DNA of 64,000 nt from JAODBJ01 sp963782465. GTDB taxonomy: Bacteria; Actinomycetota; Acidimicrobiia; IMCC26256; PALSA-610. The position numbers were made by a program, and so were the translations under genes. The stretch spans positions 434,001 to 498,000 of the forward strand of contig CAWAJR010000002.1 in the NCBI GenBank assembly GCA_963782465.1. Reading direction: 5' to 3'. Under the pieces are notes generated by a model. It saw nothing but the letters and a program-made list of their open reading frames with translations, did not search any database and was not told where the DNA came from. Numbering within the stretch: the first letter of the stretch is position 1; the number at the start of each line of letters is the position of its first letter. Shown piece after piece: positions 41,786 to 50,223 of the stretch.

Positions 41786-41824
41786 TGCGTCGATAGCTAT
41801 CGCTATGCGATAGCTATCGACGCA
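41786..41824. terminator. Convergent-junction palindrome, copy B (loop CTATG)
   Basis: TGCGTCGATAGCTATCG and its exact complement flank a CTATG loop. It fills the gap between the TSUP stop (41781) and the convergent PLP-enzyme stop (41832). The arms are identical to copy A; the loop is identical to copies C and D. A bidirectional terminator is the simplest idea, though there is no T-run. Confidence 0.75.
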
Positions 41825-41831
41825 CGTGCGG

Positions 41832-43214
41832 TCAGCCGAATTGGAGTTGGTTGTCCATCATGTCGGCCATGACGGCGCGGATGAACTGATCGGCTTCGTC
41901 GGTCATGCCGCCGGGGATGCCGCCGTAGATGCTGCCGCTCTTCGGTGCTTCGTCCTTGTGCGCGTGGGCGTACTCGATCGCGTCGGTGAGATCGGCGGCG
42001 AACGCGTCGGTGACACCCGGTTGGGTCTGCGGGCGCGTCACGGCCATGTGGATGGAGTTCGGGTACTGCTGACCGTTGAACCGCCATCCTCGCGTTCGCA
42101 TGAAGTCGTTGACGTGATAGATGTCGAAGTCGTCCGACGTGAAGCTGAAGCAGAACGTCGGCTTCCCCATCAGGTGCAGCTCCGGGTGCGATGTCACCGC
42201 GCGCTTCATCGCTTCCGCGGTTTCGAAGATCTCTCGCGCGTAGCGCAGGTAACCATCGCGACCGATCGTGACCATCGCCGCCCACGTCGCCGCGAGCAGG
42301 CCGCCGGAACGTGAGCCTTCCATGCCGGGAGAGCAGTACTTGCCGCCGGTCCAGTCGGTCAGGAAGAAGTACTGCGAGTTGCGCAGCTCCTTGTCGCGGA
42401 AGGCGAGAACCGACGTGCCTTTGAACGCGTAGCCGTACTTGTGCGTGTCGGCCGAGATGGTGGTGACACCCGGCAGCCGGAAATCGAACACGGGGATGTC
42501 GTAGCCGAGTTCCTGGCCCCACGGCAGGATGAACCCGCCCAGGCAACCGTCGACGTGGAGGCCGACGTTGCGCTCGATTGCGAGGTCCGACAGTTCGGCG
42601 ATCGGGTCGATCGTGCCGTACCCGTAGTTGCAGGCCGAACCGATCATGGCGACCGTGTTGCCGTCGATGTGGTCGGCAACCCACTGCACGTCGACCAGCG
42701 TCGTGACCGGGTCGACCGGCGCCCGGCGCACCTCGATGTCGAAGAGGTGGCACGCCTTGTCGAAGGCGGGGTGCGCGGTCTCCGGTTTGATGACGTTCGG
42801 CGCGGTGATGTTGCGCGTCTGCCGGGCGTGATCTCGGTAGGCGAGCATCGCGTGGAGAATGCTGCCTGTCCCGCCGGTCGTGACGAGACCGACCGCGCCG
42901 TCGCCGTCGATCGCGTCGGCGTGCAACATGTCGAGCGCCATCGCGATGATCTCGCCCTCGAAACGGGTCTGGCTCGGGCACATGTCGCGTTGCAGCGCGT
43001 TCACGTGCGCGTAGAGCCCGAACGCCTGCGTCATGAAGTCGTAGTGCTCGTGGTCGCCGCAATACATCGTGCCAGAGCACTTCCCGGTCTCCCAGAACGC
43101 GTCTTCCTCGCGGGCCATTTCCTCCAGTTGTTTCAACACGTCGTCGCGTGCCATGCCGTGCTCTGGGATCCTGCGGTTCACGCCGTAGCGCTCGACGTAC
43201 GGGTTGGTGGCCAA
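41832..43214 (-). CDS. Group II PLP-dependent decarboxylase/lyase, sphingosine-1-phosphate lyase-like
   Basis: A 460-residue fold-type I enzyme. The PLP Lys is K259 in 'ISADTHKYGYAFKGTSV', the form typical of sphingosine-1-phosphate lyase and its prokaryotic relatives. Other marks are 'GLVTTGGTGSILHAML', 'NVIKPETAHPAFDKAC' and 'GLHVDGCLGGFILPW'. It could cleave a phospho-amino alcohol or decarboxylate an amino acid. The start is TTG 43214, decided by an AAAGGAG ribosome site six bases upstream; upstream in-frame sequence to 44930 is antisense shadow of the kinase gene. It lies 38 bases downstream of the sugar kinase on the same strand, suggesting a joint pathway. Confidence 0.87.
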   Translation of the reverse strand: MATNPYVERYGVNRRIPEHGMARDDVLKQLEEMAREEDAFWETGKCSGTMYCGDHEHYDFMTQAFGLYAHVNALQRDMCPSQTRFEGEIIAMALDMLHADAIDGDGAVGLVTTGGTGSILHAMLAYRDHARQTRNITAPNVIKPETAHPAFDKACHLFDIEVRRAPVDPVTTLVDVQWVADHIDGNTVAMIGSACNYGYGTIDPIAELSDLAIERNVGLHVDGCLGGFILPWGQELGYDIPVFDFRLPGVTTISADTHKYGYAFKGTSVLAFRDKELRNSQYFFLTDWTGGKYCSPGMEGSRSGGLLAATWAAMVTIGRDGYLRYAREIFETAEAMKRAVTSHPELHLMGKPTFCFSFTSDDFDIYHVNDFMRTRGWRFNGQQYPNSIHMAVTRPQTQPGVTDAFAADLTDAIEYAHAHKDEAPKSGSIYGGIPGGMTDEADQFIRAVMADMMDNQLQFG

Positions 43215-43252
43215 GGTGGGCTCCTTTGCGCCTGGCGGGTTCTCGGGGGAGA

Positions 43253-44788
43253 TCAAGATGACGAGTTCAACGCCTGGTAGATGGGTCGCAGCGCGTCGAA
43301 TGCCGCGACGAACTGCGGCTGGGTGCGCTCGTACACGTCGTGCACACCTTCGGTGGGAATGCACGACCCGACGGTCCGCACGTACGAAGAGAGATCGTCG
43401 CCGACGATGCCGTGACGCTGCAACGCGACGAGCCCGACTGCTCGCGCGACGGCACGATCCGGGTCGGCGAGCGCGAGGACAGGCCGATCGAGCACGTCGG
43501 CAAGCACCTGGGCCCAACCTCGGGAACGGGCCGCGCCACCGAAGAACACGATCTCGTCCATCCGGCGGCCGGTGAAACGTTCGACCGTCGGCAACAGCCA
43601 GGCGACGTTGTGCGCCGTGCCCTCCACCATCGCGCGAACGAGATCCGTTCGCCGCGTATCGAGCGACAGGTTGAGGAACGCGCCGCGCATCGCACCGTCG
43701 ACGTTGGGCGCCATCGATCCGGCGAGCCACGGCAGGAACAGCACGCCATTGCTCCCTGGTGGCACCCGTTTGATCACCGCGTCGAGCGCCGCGAACCGGT
43801 CGACCGCGGCGTGGTCGCCCAGCTCGTCGAGTGCGAACACGATGTGCTCGAGCACGTGTTCGACCGCTTTGCCCGCGATCCCGTTCTCCGCCCACGCGAG
43901 GTAGCCGCCGTTCGGCGCGGGCAACGACACCATCTCGACGTCGAGGTCGCCGCGCTTGTCGTCGACCGCGTCGAGGAGCACCGCGGTCGTCCCGATCGCC
44001 AGGCCACCGCGCCCCGCGGCATACGCGCCGGACGCGAACGCACCCGCGTGACTGTCGTTCATCCCCGCGTAGACGACGACCCCGGCCGGAAGACCGACTT
44101 CGGCGGCAACCGCCGGGTCGAGCGGCCCGACGACGCCGTCGATCGCGATGAGTGGTGGCAGTCGGGTCGGGTCGACGCCGGCGAGGCGGACCAGTTCGTC
44201 GTCGTACGAGGTCGTGCCGACGGTGCGGTTGTCGCAAACTTGGGCGGTGAACATCGTGCATTGCGTCGCGGTGATCCGGCCCGTGAGCCGCGTGTTCACG
44301 TAGTCCATCGGCTCGAGGTACGCGGCGGTGCGGGCGTGCACGTCGGGACGATCGAGTTGGAAGAAGAGGATGTGCCCGAGCGAGAGACCCGAACCCACGG
44401 GCGGCACGCCATGGTGTTCGACGAACACGCCGAACGCGTCGGGATCCCGTTCCATGATCTGCCACGAACGGGCCGTCCCTCTCGCGTCCCAGTACAGCAT
44501 CATCGGTGCCGTCGGGCGCCCGGCCGTGTCGACGGGGACGATCGACGAGTACTGGCTGCAGACCCCGAGGGCACCAACGTCGGCCGCCGCCGCGCCGGCC
44601 CCGTCGACGACCGCCGCGATCGTCGCCTTCACCGCGTCCCACAGCGCCGCCGCGTCCTGCTCGGCACGACCGTCGTCGCGGTGCGAGGCGAGCGGCCGGG
44701 TCGCGCTCGCGAGCACCGTGCCGTCGTCGGTCACGAGCGCGGTCTTCACATTCGTCGTACCGACATCGATGCCGATCGCGTGCGTCAT
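43253..44788 (-). CDS. FGGY family carbohydrate kinase
   Basis: A 511-residue kinase of the FGGY family (xylulokinase/ribulokinase-like). The N-terminal ATP-binding segment is 'AIGIDVGTTNVKTAL' (residues 4-18). The second domain has 'GMNDSHAGAFASGAYA', 'IGTTAVLLDAV' and 'IVFFGGAARSRGWAQVLADVLDRPV' (in part 'VFFGGAARSRGWAQ'). It phosphorylates a sugar or polyol; which one is not clear. ATG 44788 overlaps by four bases (ATGA) the stop of the PPOX gene upstream, so they are coupled. The S1P-lyase-like gene follows. A kinase plus a phosphate-cleaving PLP lyase could work in series on one substrate, which is inference. Confidence 0.88.
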   Translation of the reverse strand: MTHAIGIDVGTTNVKTALVTDDGTVLASATRPLASHRDDGRAEQDAAALWDAVKATIAAVVDGAGAAAADVGALGVCSQYSSIVPVDTAGRPTAPMMLYWDARGTARSWQIMERDPDAFGVFVEHHGVPPVGSGLSLGHILFFQLDRPDVHARTAAYLEPMDYVNTRLTGRITATQCTMFTAQVCDNRTVGTTSYDDELVRLAGVDPTRLPPLIAIDGVVGPLDPAVAAEVGLPAGVVVYAGMNDSHAGAFASGAYAAGRGGLAIGTTAVLLDAVDDKRGDLDVEMVSLPAPNGGYLAWAENGIAGKAVEHVLEHIVFALDELGDHAAVDRFAALDAVIKRVPPGSNGVLFLPWLAGSMAPNVDGAMRGAFLNLSLDTRRTDLVRAMVEGTAHNVAWLLPTVERFTGRRMDEIVFFGGAARSRGWAQVLADVLDRPVLALADPDRAVARAVGLVALQRHGIVGDDLSSYVRTVGSCIPTEGVHDVYERTQPQFVAAFDALRPIYQALNSSS

Positions 44789-45222
44789 GCCGATGAAGAA
44801 GACGACGGCGTCGGGATGTCGAGCGGGAGGCAGTCGGAGCCGCAACTGTTCTCACCGGTGCCGGCGTTCGGGTCGGCGTTCGTGCCGGCGGCCGGCGCGG
44901 CCGGGCGATGTAACACCGCTCGCGTCGCAACCACGATCACGCGCGCTTCCTCACCATCACCCACGATCGCAGCCTCGCCGTCGACGATGAGGCTGTAGTC
45001 GTCGGCGGTACGCGCCGCCCAGAGCAACGAGACCATCGGGCGGGCACGGACGTTCGTGCAGGTTCGCCGGCCGGCCCCGGCTTCGAAGCGCCCCTCGCGT
45101 AACACGAGGGAAACGCCGACCGCGTGCGGGCGGCCGTCGTCGCTCACGCTCAACAGGTACGCGACCCCGCCACGCTCGCCGACGTGCGCAGCCAGGTCTT
45201 TCACGTCGACCGGGACGCTCAT
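44785..45222 (-). CDS. Pyridoxamine 5'-phosphate oxidase-like (split-barrel) protein
   Basis: A 145-residue split-barrel flavin-binding protein: 'VAYLLSVSDDGRPHAVGVSL' (first strands), 'RPMVSLLWAARTADDYSLIVDGEA' (in part 'PMVSLLWAARTADDYSLIVDG') and 'VIVVATRAVLHRP'. Relatives bind FMN, F420 or haem; the specific role is unknown. The C-terminal tail is low-complexity with two Cys ('SCGSDCLPL'). ATG 45222 is supported by homology. It is the first gene of a coupled run into the FGGY kinase (ATGA), and lies 34 bases after the DUF445 gene on the same strand. Confidence 0.8.
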   Translation of the reverse strand: MSVPVDVKDLAAHVGERGGVAYLLSVSDDGRPHAVGVSLVLREGRFEAGAGRRTCTNVRARPMVSLLWAARTADDYSLIVDGEAAIVGDGEEARVIVVATRAVLHRPAAPAAGTNADPNAGTGENSCGSDCLPLDIPTPSSSSSA

Positions 45223-45256
45223 GACCGCGAACGCTATCGCCCCGATGGCGATGGCC

Positions 45257-46570
45257 TCATGCGAGCGCTTGTGCGATGGCGTGGATCGCGAGCCCGGCGA
45301 GGCCGCCGACGACCGTGCCGTTGATCCGGATGAACTGGAGGTCGCGACCCAGGAGCAGCTCGAGCTTGTCGGAGGTTTCGGCCGCATCCCAGCGGGCGAT
45401 CGTGCCGCTCACCAAACCACCGACCTCGTCGCGGAAGTGATCGGCGACGTACCGCACCGCGGCTTCGGCCATGTCGTCGGCTTTGTGTTGCAGCGCGGCA
45501 TCGGTCGAGAGGCGCTCCCCGGCCGCGGTGATCGCCCCGACCAGCCGCCGCCGGAGCTCCGAACCCGGGTCGGCGGCCTGCGCCCGCAACCCGGCCTTGA
45601 GGTCGGCCCAGACACCGGCCGACCACTGCTGCAACTCGGGGTGGGCGAGGAAGTCGTGCTTCAACTGTTCGCCGCGCTCGAGCAACTCCTGCGACTCCTC
45701 GAGCCGATCGGCGAGCGCCTCCACCCTTACGTCGAACTCGTGCCGCAGTGCATGGTCGGGGTCGTTGTTCACGGCGTGGAGGTACGTGCGGAACCCCTCG
45801 AGCAGCCGGTCGAACATCCGGTCTTCGAAGGCATTGGGCAACCACCACGGAGACTCCTGCCCGAACCGCGACCGGAGCAGTTCGGTGTTGTCGTCGAGCG
45901 TTTGCTCGAGGCCTCGCAACAGTGCGTCGAACAGTTCCTGGTGGCGGCCGTTCGCGGTCATCACCCGTAACGCCCGACCGGCCAAGGGGGCGAGCGGGAC
46001 GCCATCGAGCACCCGGCCCAGTTCCCGGTGCAGGACGCGGTGCACGTCCTCGTCGCGCACGACATCGGCGAGCGCGACCGCGACCTCCGATGCGTGCCCC
46101 GCGAGCACCTCGGCGTTGCCCTCGTCGCACATCCATTTCGACAGCCTCTCGGCGGCGCCGGCCGCGCGGACCCGTTCGCCCACGACGTCGGCGGTGAGGA
46201 AGTTCTCCTGCACGAAGGTCCCGAGCGTCTGACCGAAATCGTCTTTGCGGTCGCGGATGATCGCGGTGTGCGGGATCGGGAGCCCGAGCGGGTGCCGGAA
46301 CAGGGCCGTGACGGCGAACCAGTCGGCCAGACCGCCAACGAGCGACGCCTCGGCGCCCGCCTGCACGTAGCCCCACCATCCCCGGCCGGTGCCGAGCACG
46401 GTCACGGCGACGAACACGACGGCCATCACGAGGAGCAACGCGCCCGCTCGCCGCTTCATCGCGTTGAGGGCGTCGCGGCGGGCCGCGTCCGACGGACGGG
46501 CCGGCCGCATCGCGCCGTCGTCACGCCGGCTCGAGCGGTCGGAGGAGGCGGGCGCAACCGGAGCTGTCAT
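45257..46570 (-). CDS. DUF445 family membrane protein
   Basis: A 437-residue protein of the DUF445 (YjiN-like) family. A hydrophobic segment at about residues 45-65 is followed by the family signature 'GAEASLVGGLADWFAVTALFRHPLGLPIPHT' (in part 'GGLADWFAVTALFRHPLG'). A long helical middle region and a C-terminal hydrophobic stretch 'INGTVVGGLAGLAIHAI' follow. Its function is unknown; it is membrane-attached. ATG 46570 is the sensible start. It is divergent from the secreted sulfatase, with a 38-base gap. Confidence 0.88.
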   Translation of the reverse strand: MTAPVAPASSDRSSRRDDGAMRPARPSDAARRDALNAMKRRAGALLLVMAVVFVAVTVLGTGRGWWGYVQAGAEASLVGGLADWFAVTALFRHPLGLPIPHTAIIRDRKDDFGQTLGTFVQENFLTADVVGERVRAAGAAERLSKWMCDEGNAEVLAGHASEVAVALADVVRDEDVHRVLHRELGRVLDGVPLAPLAGRALRVMTANGRHQELFDALLRGLEQTLDDNTELLRSRFGQESPWWLPNAFEDRMFDRLLEGFRTYLHAVNNDPDHALRHEFDVRVEALADRLEESQELLERGEQLKHDFLAHPELQQWSAGVWADLKAGLRAQAADPGSELRRRLVGAITAAGERLSTDAALQHKADDMAEAAVRYVADHFRDEVGGLVSGTIARWDAAETSDKLELLLGRDLQFIRINGTVVGGLAGLAIHAIAQALA

Positions 46571-46608
46571 ACTCCCGACCTTACGAACGACGAGAGTGGG
46601 GGTCTGCC

Positions 46609-49500
46609 ATGCGCAGGCAAGGCAGGCAGGTTCGCGCGGCATTGCTGCTCCTCGTCGCGGCCGCGCTCGTCGCCGCGCTGCCCGACGGGTGGCACGCCGC
46701 AGCCCGCGCCACGACCGCGGCCGCCGGCCCCGAGCCGCCCGCCAAACCCAACATCGTCCTGATCATCAGCGACGACGAACGCACCACCGACCAGTGGGTC
46801 ATGCCGAAGACCAACGATTGGCTCGGCACCTCGGGAACGACGTTCACGAAGTTCTTCGTATCGAACCCGCAGTGCTGCCCTTCGCGCGCGACGTTCCTCA
46901 GCGGCCAGTTCTCGCACAACAACGGCGTCTGGTCGAACAACAGCTCGAACGGGGGGTTCTCGCATTTCCAGGACGCCAGCTCGCTCCCGGTCTGGTTGCA
47001 GGCGGCGGGCTACCACACCGCGCTCATCGGCAAGTACCTCAACGGCTATGGCGCGAAGAACGAGACCTACATCCCACCCGGTTGGGACGACTGGCATGCG
47101 CTCGTCGGTGAGACCGCGCACAAGATGTACAACTACACGATCACGAACAACGGCGTCGCGACGACGGCCGGGGACGCGCCGGAAGACTACGAGACCGATG
47201 TCCTCGCCAACATGGCCGTGTCGTCGATACACACCGAAGCGCAGTCGGGCCAACCGTTCTTCCTGGAGCTGACACCGAGTGCGCCTCACGACGGCCCCGG
47301 AGTGCGGAGCGCCGATCGTTACAAGGACGCGTTCAAGAACGACACGATGCCGACCGGCCCCGCGTACAACGAAGCCGACGTGAGCGACAAGCCGGCGTTC
47401 ATCCAGTCGCAACCGGTGCTCACCAACCGGAACTTCAACACCATTGAGACCGCGTGGCGCAACCGCCTGCGGATGCTGCTCGCGCTCGACGACCTGGTCG
47501 GTCGGGTCCACGACGAGCTCCAGGCCGACGGCCAGCTCGACAACACGATCGTGATCTACACCGGCGACAACGGTTACTTCCTCGGCGAACACCGCCTTCC
47601 CGACAGCAAGCACCAACCGTACGAAGAGGCGATCAGCCAGCCGTTGATCATCAGCGGCCCCGGGTGGCCGGCGAACACGGCGGTCGACTCGATCACGAGC
47701 AACGTCGACATCCCGCTGACCATCGCCACCGCGGCCGGCGCGACGCCGGGCCTGACCGAAGACGGCGTGCCGCTGCAATCCGTGGTCTCCGACCCGCAGG
47801 CGTTCGCGGGTCGCGCGCTCCTTCTCGAAACCGGGGACAGCAACGACGCCGCGCTCCCGTTCGAAGGGGTGCGAACACCCGCTTGGAAGTACGTCGAGTA
47901 CTCGTCGGGTGAGAAAGAGCTCTACGACCTCACCAACGATCCGTACGAATTGCAGAGCGAACACGACCAACCATCGACCGCGGCCGTGCAGGCGCAACTC
48001 GCATCGATACTCGACCAGCTGTCGACATGTGCGGGCGCGACCTGCCGAGATTTTCTCGACGCATCGGCGCCGGATACCACGATCGACGGCGAGCCTCCGA
48101 TCAACGACTCGAGCAGCACGGCATCGTTCTCGTTCTCGTCGTCCGACCCCGCGGCCACCTTCGCGTGCTCGCTCGACGGCGCCGACGCCACGCCCTGCAC
48201 GAGCCCGGTGTCGTACACCCTCGACGACGGCTCGCACTCGTTCTCGGTGCAGGCCACCAACCTGGCCGGGACGACCGACCCGACCCCGGCCACGTACACC
48301 TGGAACATCAAGACGAACGCACCCGACACCGTCATCGATTCGGGTCCCGGCTCGCCGGTGAACACCGCCGATGCCGACTTCACGTTTTCGGCCTCGGAAC
48401 CGGACGCGACCTTCGAGTGCGCGCTCGATACGCCGACGTTCACGTCATGCGACTCGCCGGTCCACCTGAGCGGCCTCGCCGACGGCAACCACAACCTCCT
48501 CGTACGGGCGCGCGACCTCGCCGGGAACATCGACCCGACTCCGGCGTCGTGGTCGTGGCTCGTCGACACGACCCCGCCGACCGTGACCTTCACCACGCCG
48601 GCCGACGGCGCTGTGTACCAGCAATACGCGCCCGTCACCGCCGCGTACACGTGTGAGGACGCGCTCACGATCGTCATCACGTGCTCCGGGAGTGTCGCGC
48701 CGGGCGATGCGATCGACACCGCGCACCCCGGCCCGCACACCGTCACGGTGACGACGTCCGACGGCGCCGGGAACAGCACGAGTGCGGAGTCGACGTATAC
48801 GGTCAGCGCGGCCACGGGGCCGGTTGCCGCCATCGGCGACGCCACGATCGACGAAGGTGACGCCGGCAACCGGCTGATGAAGTTCGCGGTGACCCTCGAA
48901 CGCCCGGCGACGACGAACGTCACGGTGCAGTACGCGACCGTGAACGGGACTGCGACCGCACCGAGCGACTACAAGGCGAAGACCGGGACGCTCACCATCA
49001 AGGCGGGGAAACGTTCGGCGATCGTCGCTGTCAAGGTCGTCGGCGACACCGTCATCGAACCCGACGAGACCTTCTCCGTGCACATCACGAGCAGCAACGC
49101 GACGCTCCTCGATGCGGTCGGGACCGGCACGATCCGCGACGACAGCACCAGCGGACCGGTGCTCGCCGTCGGCGACGCCGCCGCATGGGAGGGCGACAGC
49201 GGGACGGCACAGGTACCGGTGCAGGTGACGCTCTCCCGTCCGGCGAGCACCGCCGTGACCGGCACCTGGAGTACCGCCGCGATCAGTGCCACGGCCCCGA
49301 GCGACTTCAAGGCCGTCACGGGCAAGGCGTTCAAGATCGCGAAGGGCGCGACGTCGGCAACGTTCAACGTTTCGTTGAACGGCGACCTGCTCGGCGAAGG
49401 CGACGAGACGCTCCGAATAGACGTGTCCGGCGTGACGGGAGCCGACGTCGGCCGAGCGTCGGGCCTGGTGACCATCCTCGACGAACCTTCCGACGGCTGA
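46609..49500 (+). CDS. Secreted sulfatase with Ig-like and Calx-beta domains
   Basis: A 963-residue exported protein. Residues 1-38 are a signal peptide. A sulfatase domain (about 45-480) has 'PNIVLIISDDERTTDQW' (metal Asp pair) and 'CCPSRATFLSGQ', where C89 fits the CxPxR motif that is converted to formylglycine. It resembles N-acetylglucosamine-6-sulfatases and related arylsulfatases. Then come about three Ig-like modules (480-735; each starts 'APDT.ID' or 'PPTVTFTTP') and two Calx-beta domains (about 740-960) with 'DEGDAGN' and 'WEGDSGT' calcium loops. It probably removes sulfate from extracellular polysaccharide while bound to a surface. No formylglycine-generating enzyme is encoded in this window. 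Confidence 0.9.
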   Translation: MRRQGRQVRAALLLLVAAALVAALPDGWHAAARATTAAAGPEPPAKPNIVLIISDDERTTDQWVMPKTNDWLGTSGTTFTKFFVSNPQCCPSRATFLSGQFSHNNGVWSNNSSNGGFSHFQDASSLPVWLQAAGYHTALIGKYLNGYGAKNETYIPPGWDDWHALVGETAHKMYNYTITNNGVATTAGDAPEDYETDVLANMAVSSIHTEAQSGQPFFLELTPSAPHDGPGVRSADRYKDAFKNDTMPTGPAYNEADVSDKPAFIQSQPVLTNRNFNTIETAWRNRLRMLLALDDLVGRVHDELQADGQLDNTIVIYTGDNGYFLGEHRLPDSKHQPYEEAISQPLIISGPGWPANTAVDSITSNVDIPLTIATAAGATPGLTEDGVPLQSVVSDPQAFAGRALLLETGDSNDAALPFEGVRTPAWKYVEYSSGEKELYDLTNDPYELQSEHDQPSTAAVQAQLASILDQLSTCAGATCRDFLDASAPDTTIDGEPPINDSSSTASFSFSSSDPAATFACSLDGADATPCTSPVSYTLDDGSHSFSVQATNLAGTTDPTPATYTWNIKTNAPDTVIDSGPGSPVNTADADFTFSASEPDATFECALDTPTFTSCDSPVHLSGLADGNHNLLVRARDLAGNIDPTPASWSWLVDTTPPTVTFTTPADGAVYQQYAPVTAAYTCEDALTIVITCSGSVAPGDAIDTAHPGPHTVTVTTSDGAGNSTSAESTYTVSAATGPVAAIGDATIDEGDAGNRLMKFAVTLERPATTNVTVQYATVNGTATAPSDYKAKTGTLTIKAGKRSAIVAVKVVGDTVIEPDETFSVHITSSNATLLDAVGTGTIRDDSTSGPVLAVGDAAAWEGDSGTAQVPVQVTLSRPASTAVTGTWSTAAISATAPSDFKAVTGKAFKIAKGATSATFNVSLNGDLLGEGDETLRIDVSGVTGADVGRASGLVTILDEPSDG

Positions 49501-49543
49501 CCCGAACCTCCGTCGCGACCGGTTCGAGCCTAGGTTTGCGCCC

Positions 49544-50221
49544 GTGCGGATCCTCGTCGTGGAAGACGAGCAAAAGATGGCCGACCTCATCAAGCGCGGC
49601 CTGGAACACGAGGGGTATGCCGTCGACCTCGCCGACACCGGCGACCATGCCGTGTGGGCCGGCTGCGAGATCGCGTACGACGCGGTCGTCCTCGACGCGA
49701 TGATCCCGGCACCCGACGGGTTCGAGGTGTGCCGCCGGTGGCGTGAGCAGGGACGCTGGATGCCGGTGCTGATGCTCACGGCGCGCGATGCCGTCGACGA
49801 CCGGGTACGCGGACTCGACGTCGGCGCCGACGACTACCTCACGAAACCGTTCGCGTTCACGGAACTGTTCGCGCGGTTGCGAGCGCTGTTGCGACGCGGT
49901 GCGAACGAGCGACCGACGACCCTCGTCGCAGGAGACCTTTCCTTCGACCCGTCGACCCGCCGGGCCTGCCGAGGCGATACCGAACTGGCGCTGTCGGCCA
50001 AAGAGCTCGCCCTGTTCGAGTACTTCATGCGCAACCAAGGTGCGGTGCTGACGCGCACCGACATCATCGACCACGTGTGGGACTTCGCGTACGACGGCAC
50101 CTCGAACGTCGTCGACGTCTACGTGCGCTACCTGCGCGAGAAGATCGATCGACCGTTCGGGCGCCACGCGCTCGAAACCGTGCGCGGATCCGGCTACCGC
50201 TTGCGAGCCGACGGCGGCTGA
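49544..50221 (+). CDS. OmpR/PhoB family response regulator
   Basis: A 225-residue regulator with a receiver domain (residues 1-120; acidic pocket E7-D8, phosphorylated D51 in 'VVLDAMIP', Lys in 'DYLTKPFAF') and a winged-helix DNA-binding domain (about 128-222; 'YVRYLREKID', 'LETVRGSGYRL'). It pairs with the histidine kinase that starts three bases after its stop. The start is GTG 49544. The signal is unknown; the secreted sulfatase just upstream is a possible target. A second, receiver-only regulator follows the kinase. Confidence 0.93.
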   Translation: MRILVVEDEQKMADLIKRGLEHEGYAVDLADTGDHAVWAGCEIAYDAVVLDAMIPAPDGFEVCRRWREQGRWMPVLMLTARDAVDDRVRGLDVGADDYLTKPFAFTELFARLRALLRRGANERPTTLVAGDLSFDPSTRRACRGDTELALSAKELALFEYFMRNQGAVLTRTDIIDHVWDFAYDGTSNVVDVYVRYLREKIDRPFGRHALETVRGSGYRLRADGG

Positions 50222-50223
50222 TC

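Noticed and set aside
43215..44930. Long N-terminal extension of the PLP enzyme through the kinase gene
   Set aside because: The extension is Arg-rich antisense of the FGGY kinase, and a good ribosome site marks TTG 43214 as the start.
49515..49545. tRNA-like T-arm (GGTTCGAGCC) before the response regulator
   Set aside because: No matching acceptor, D or anticodon arms can be folded around it.
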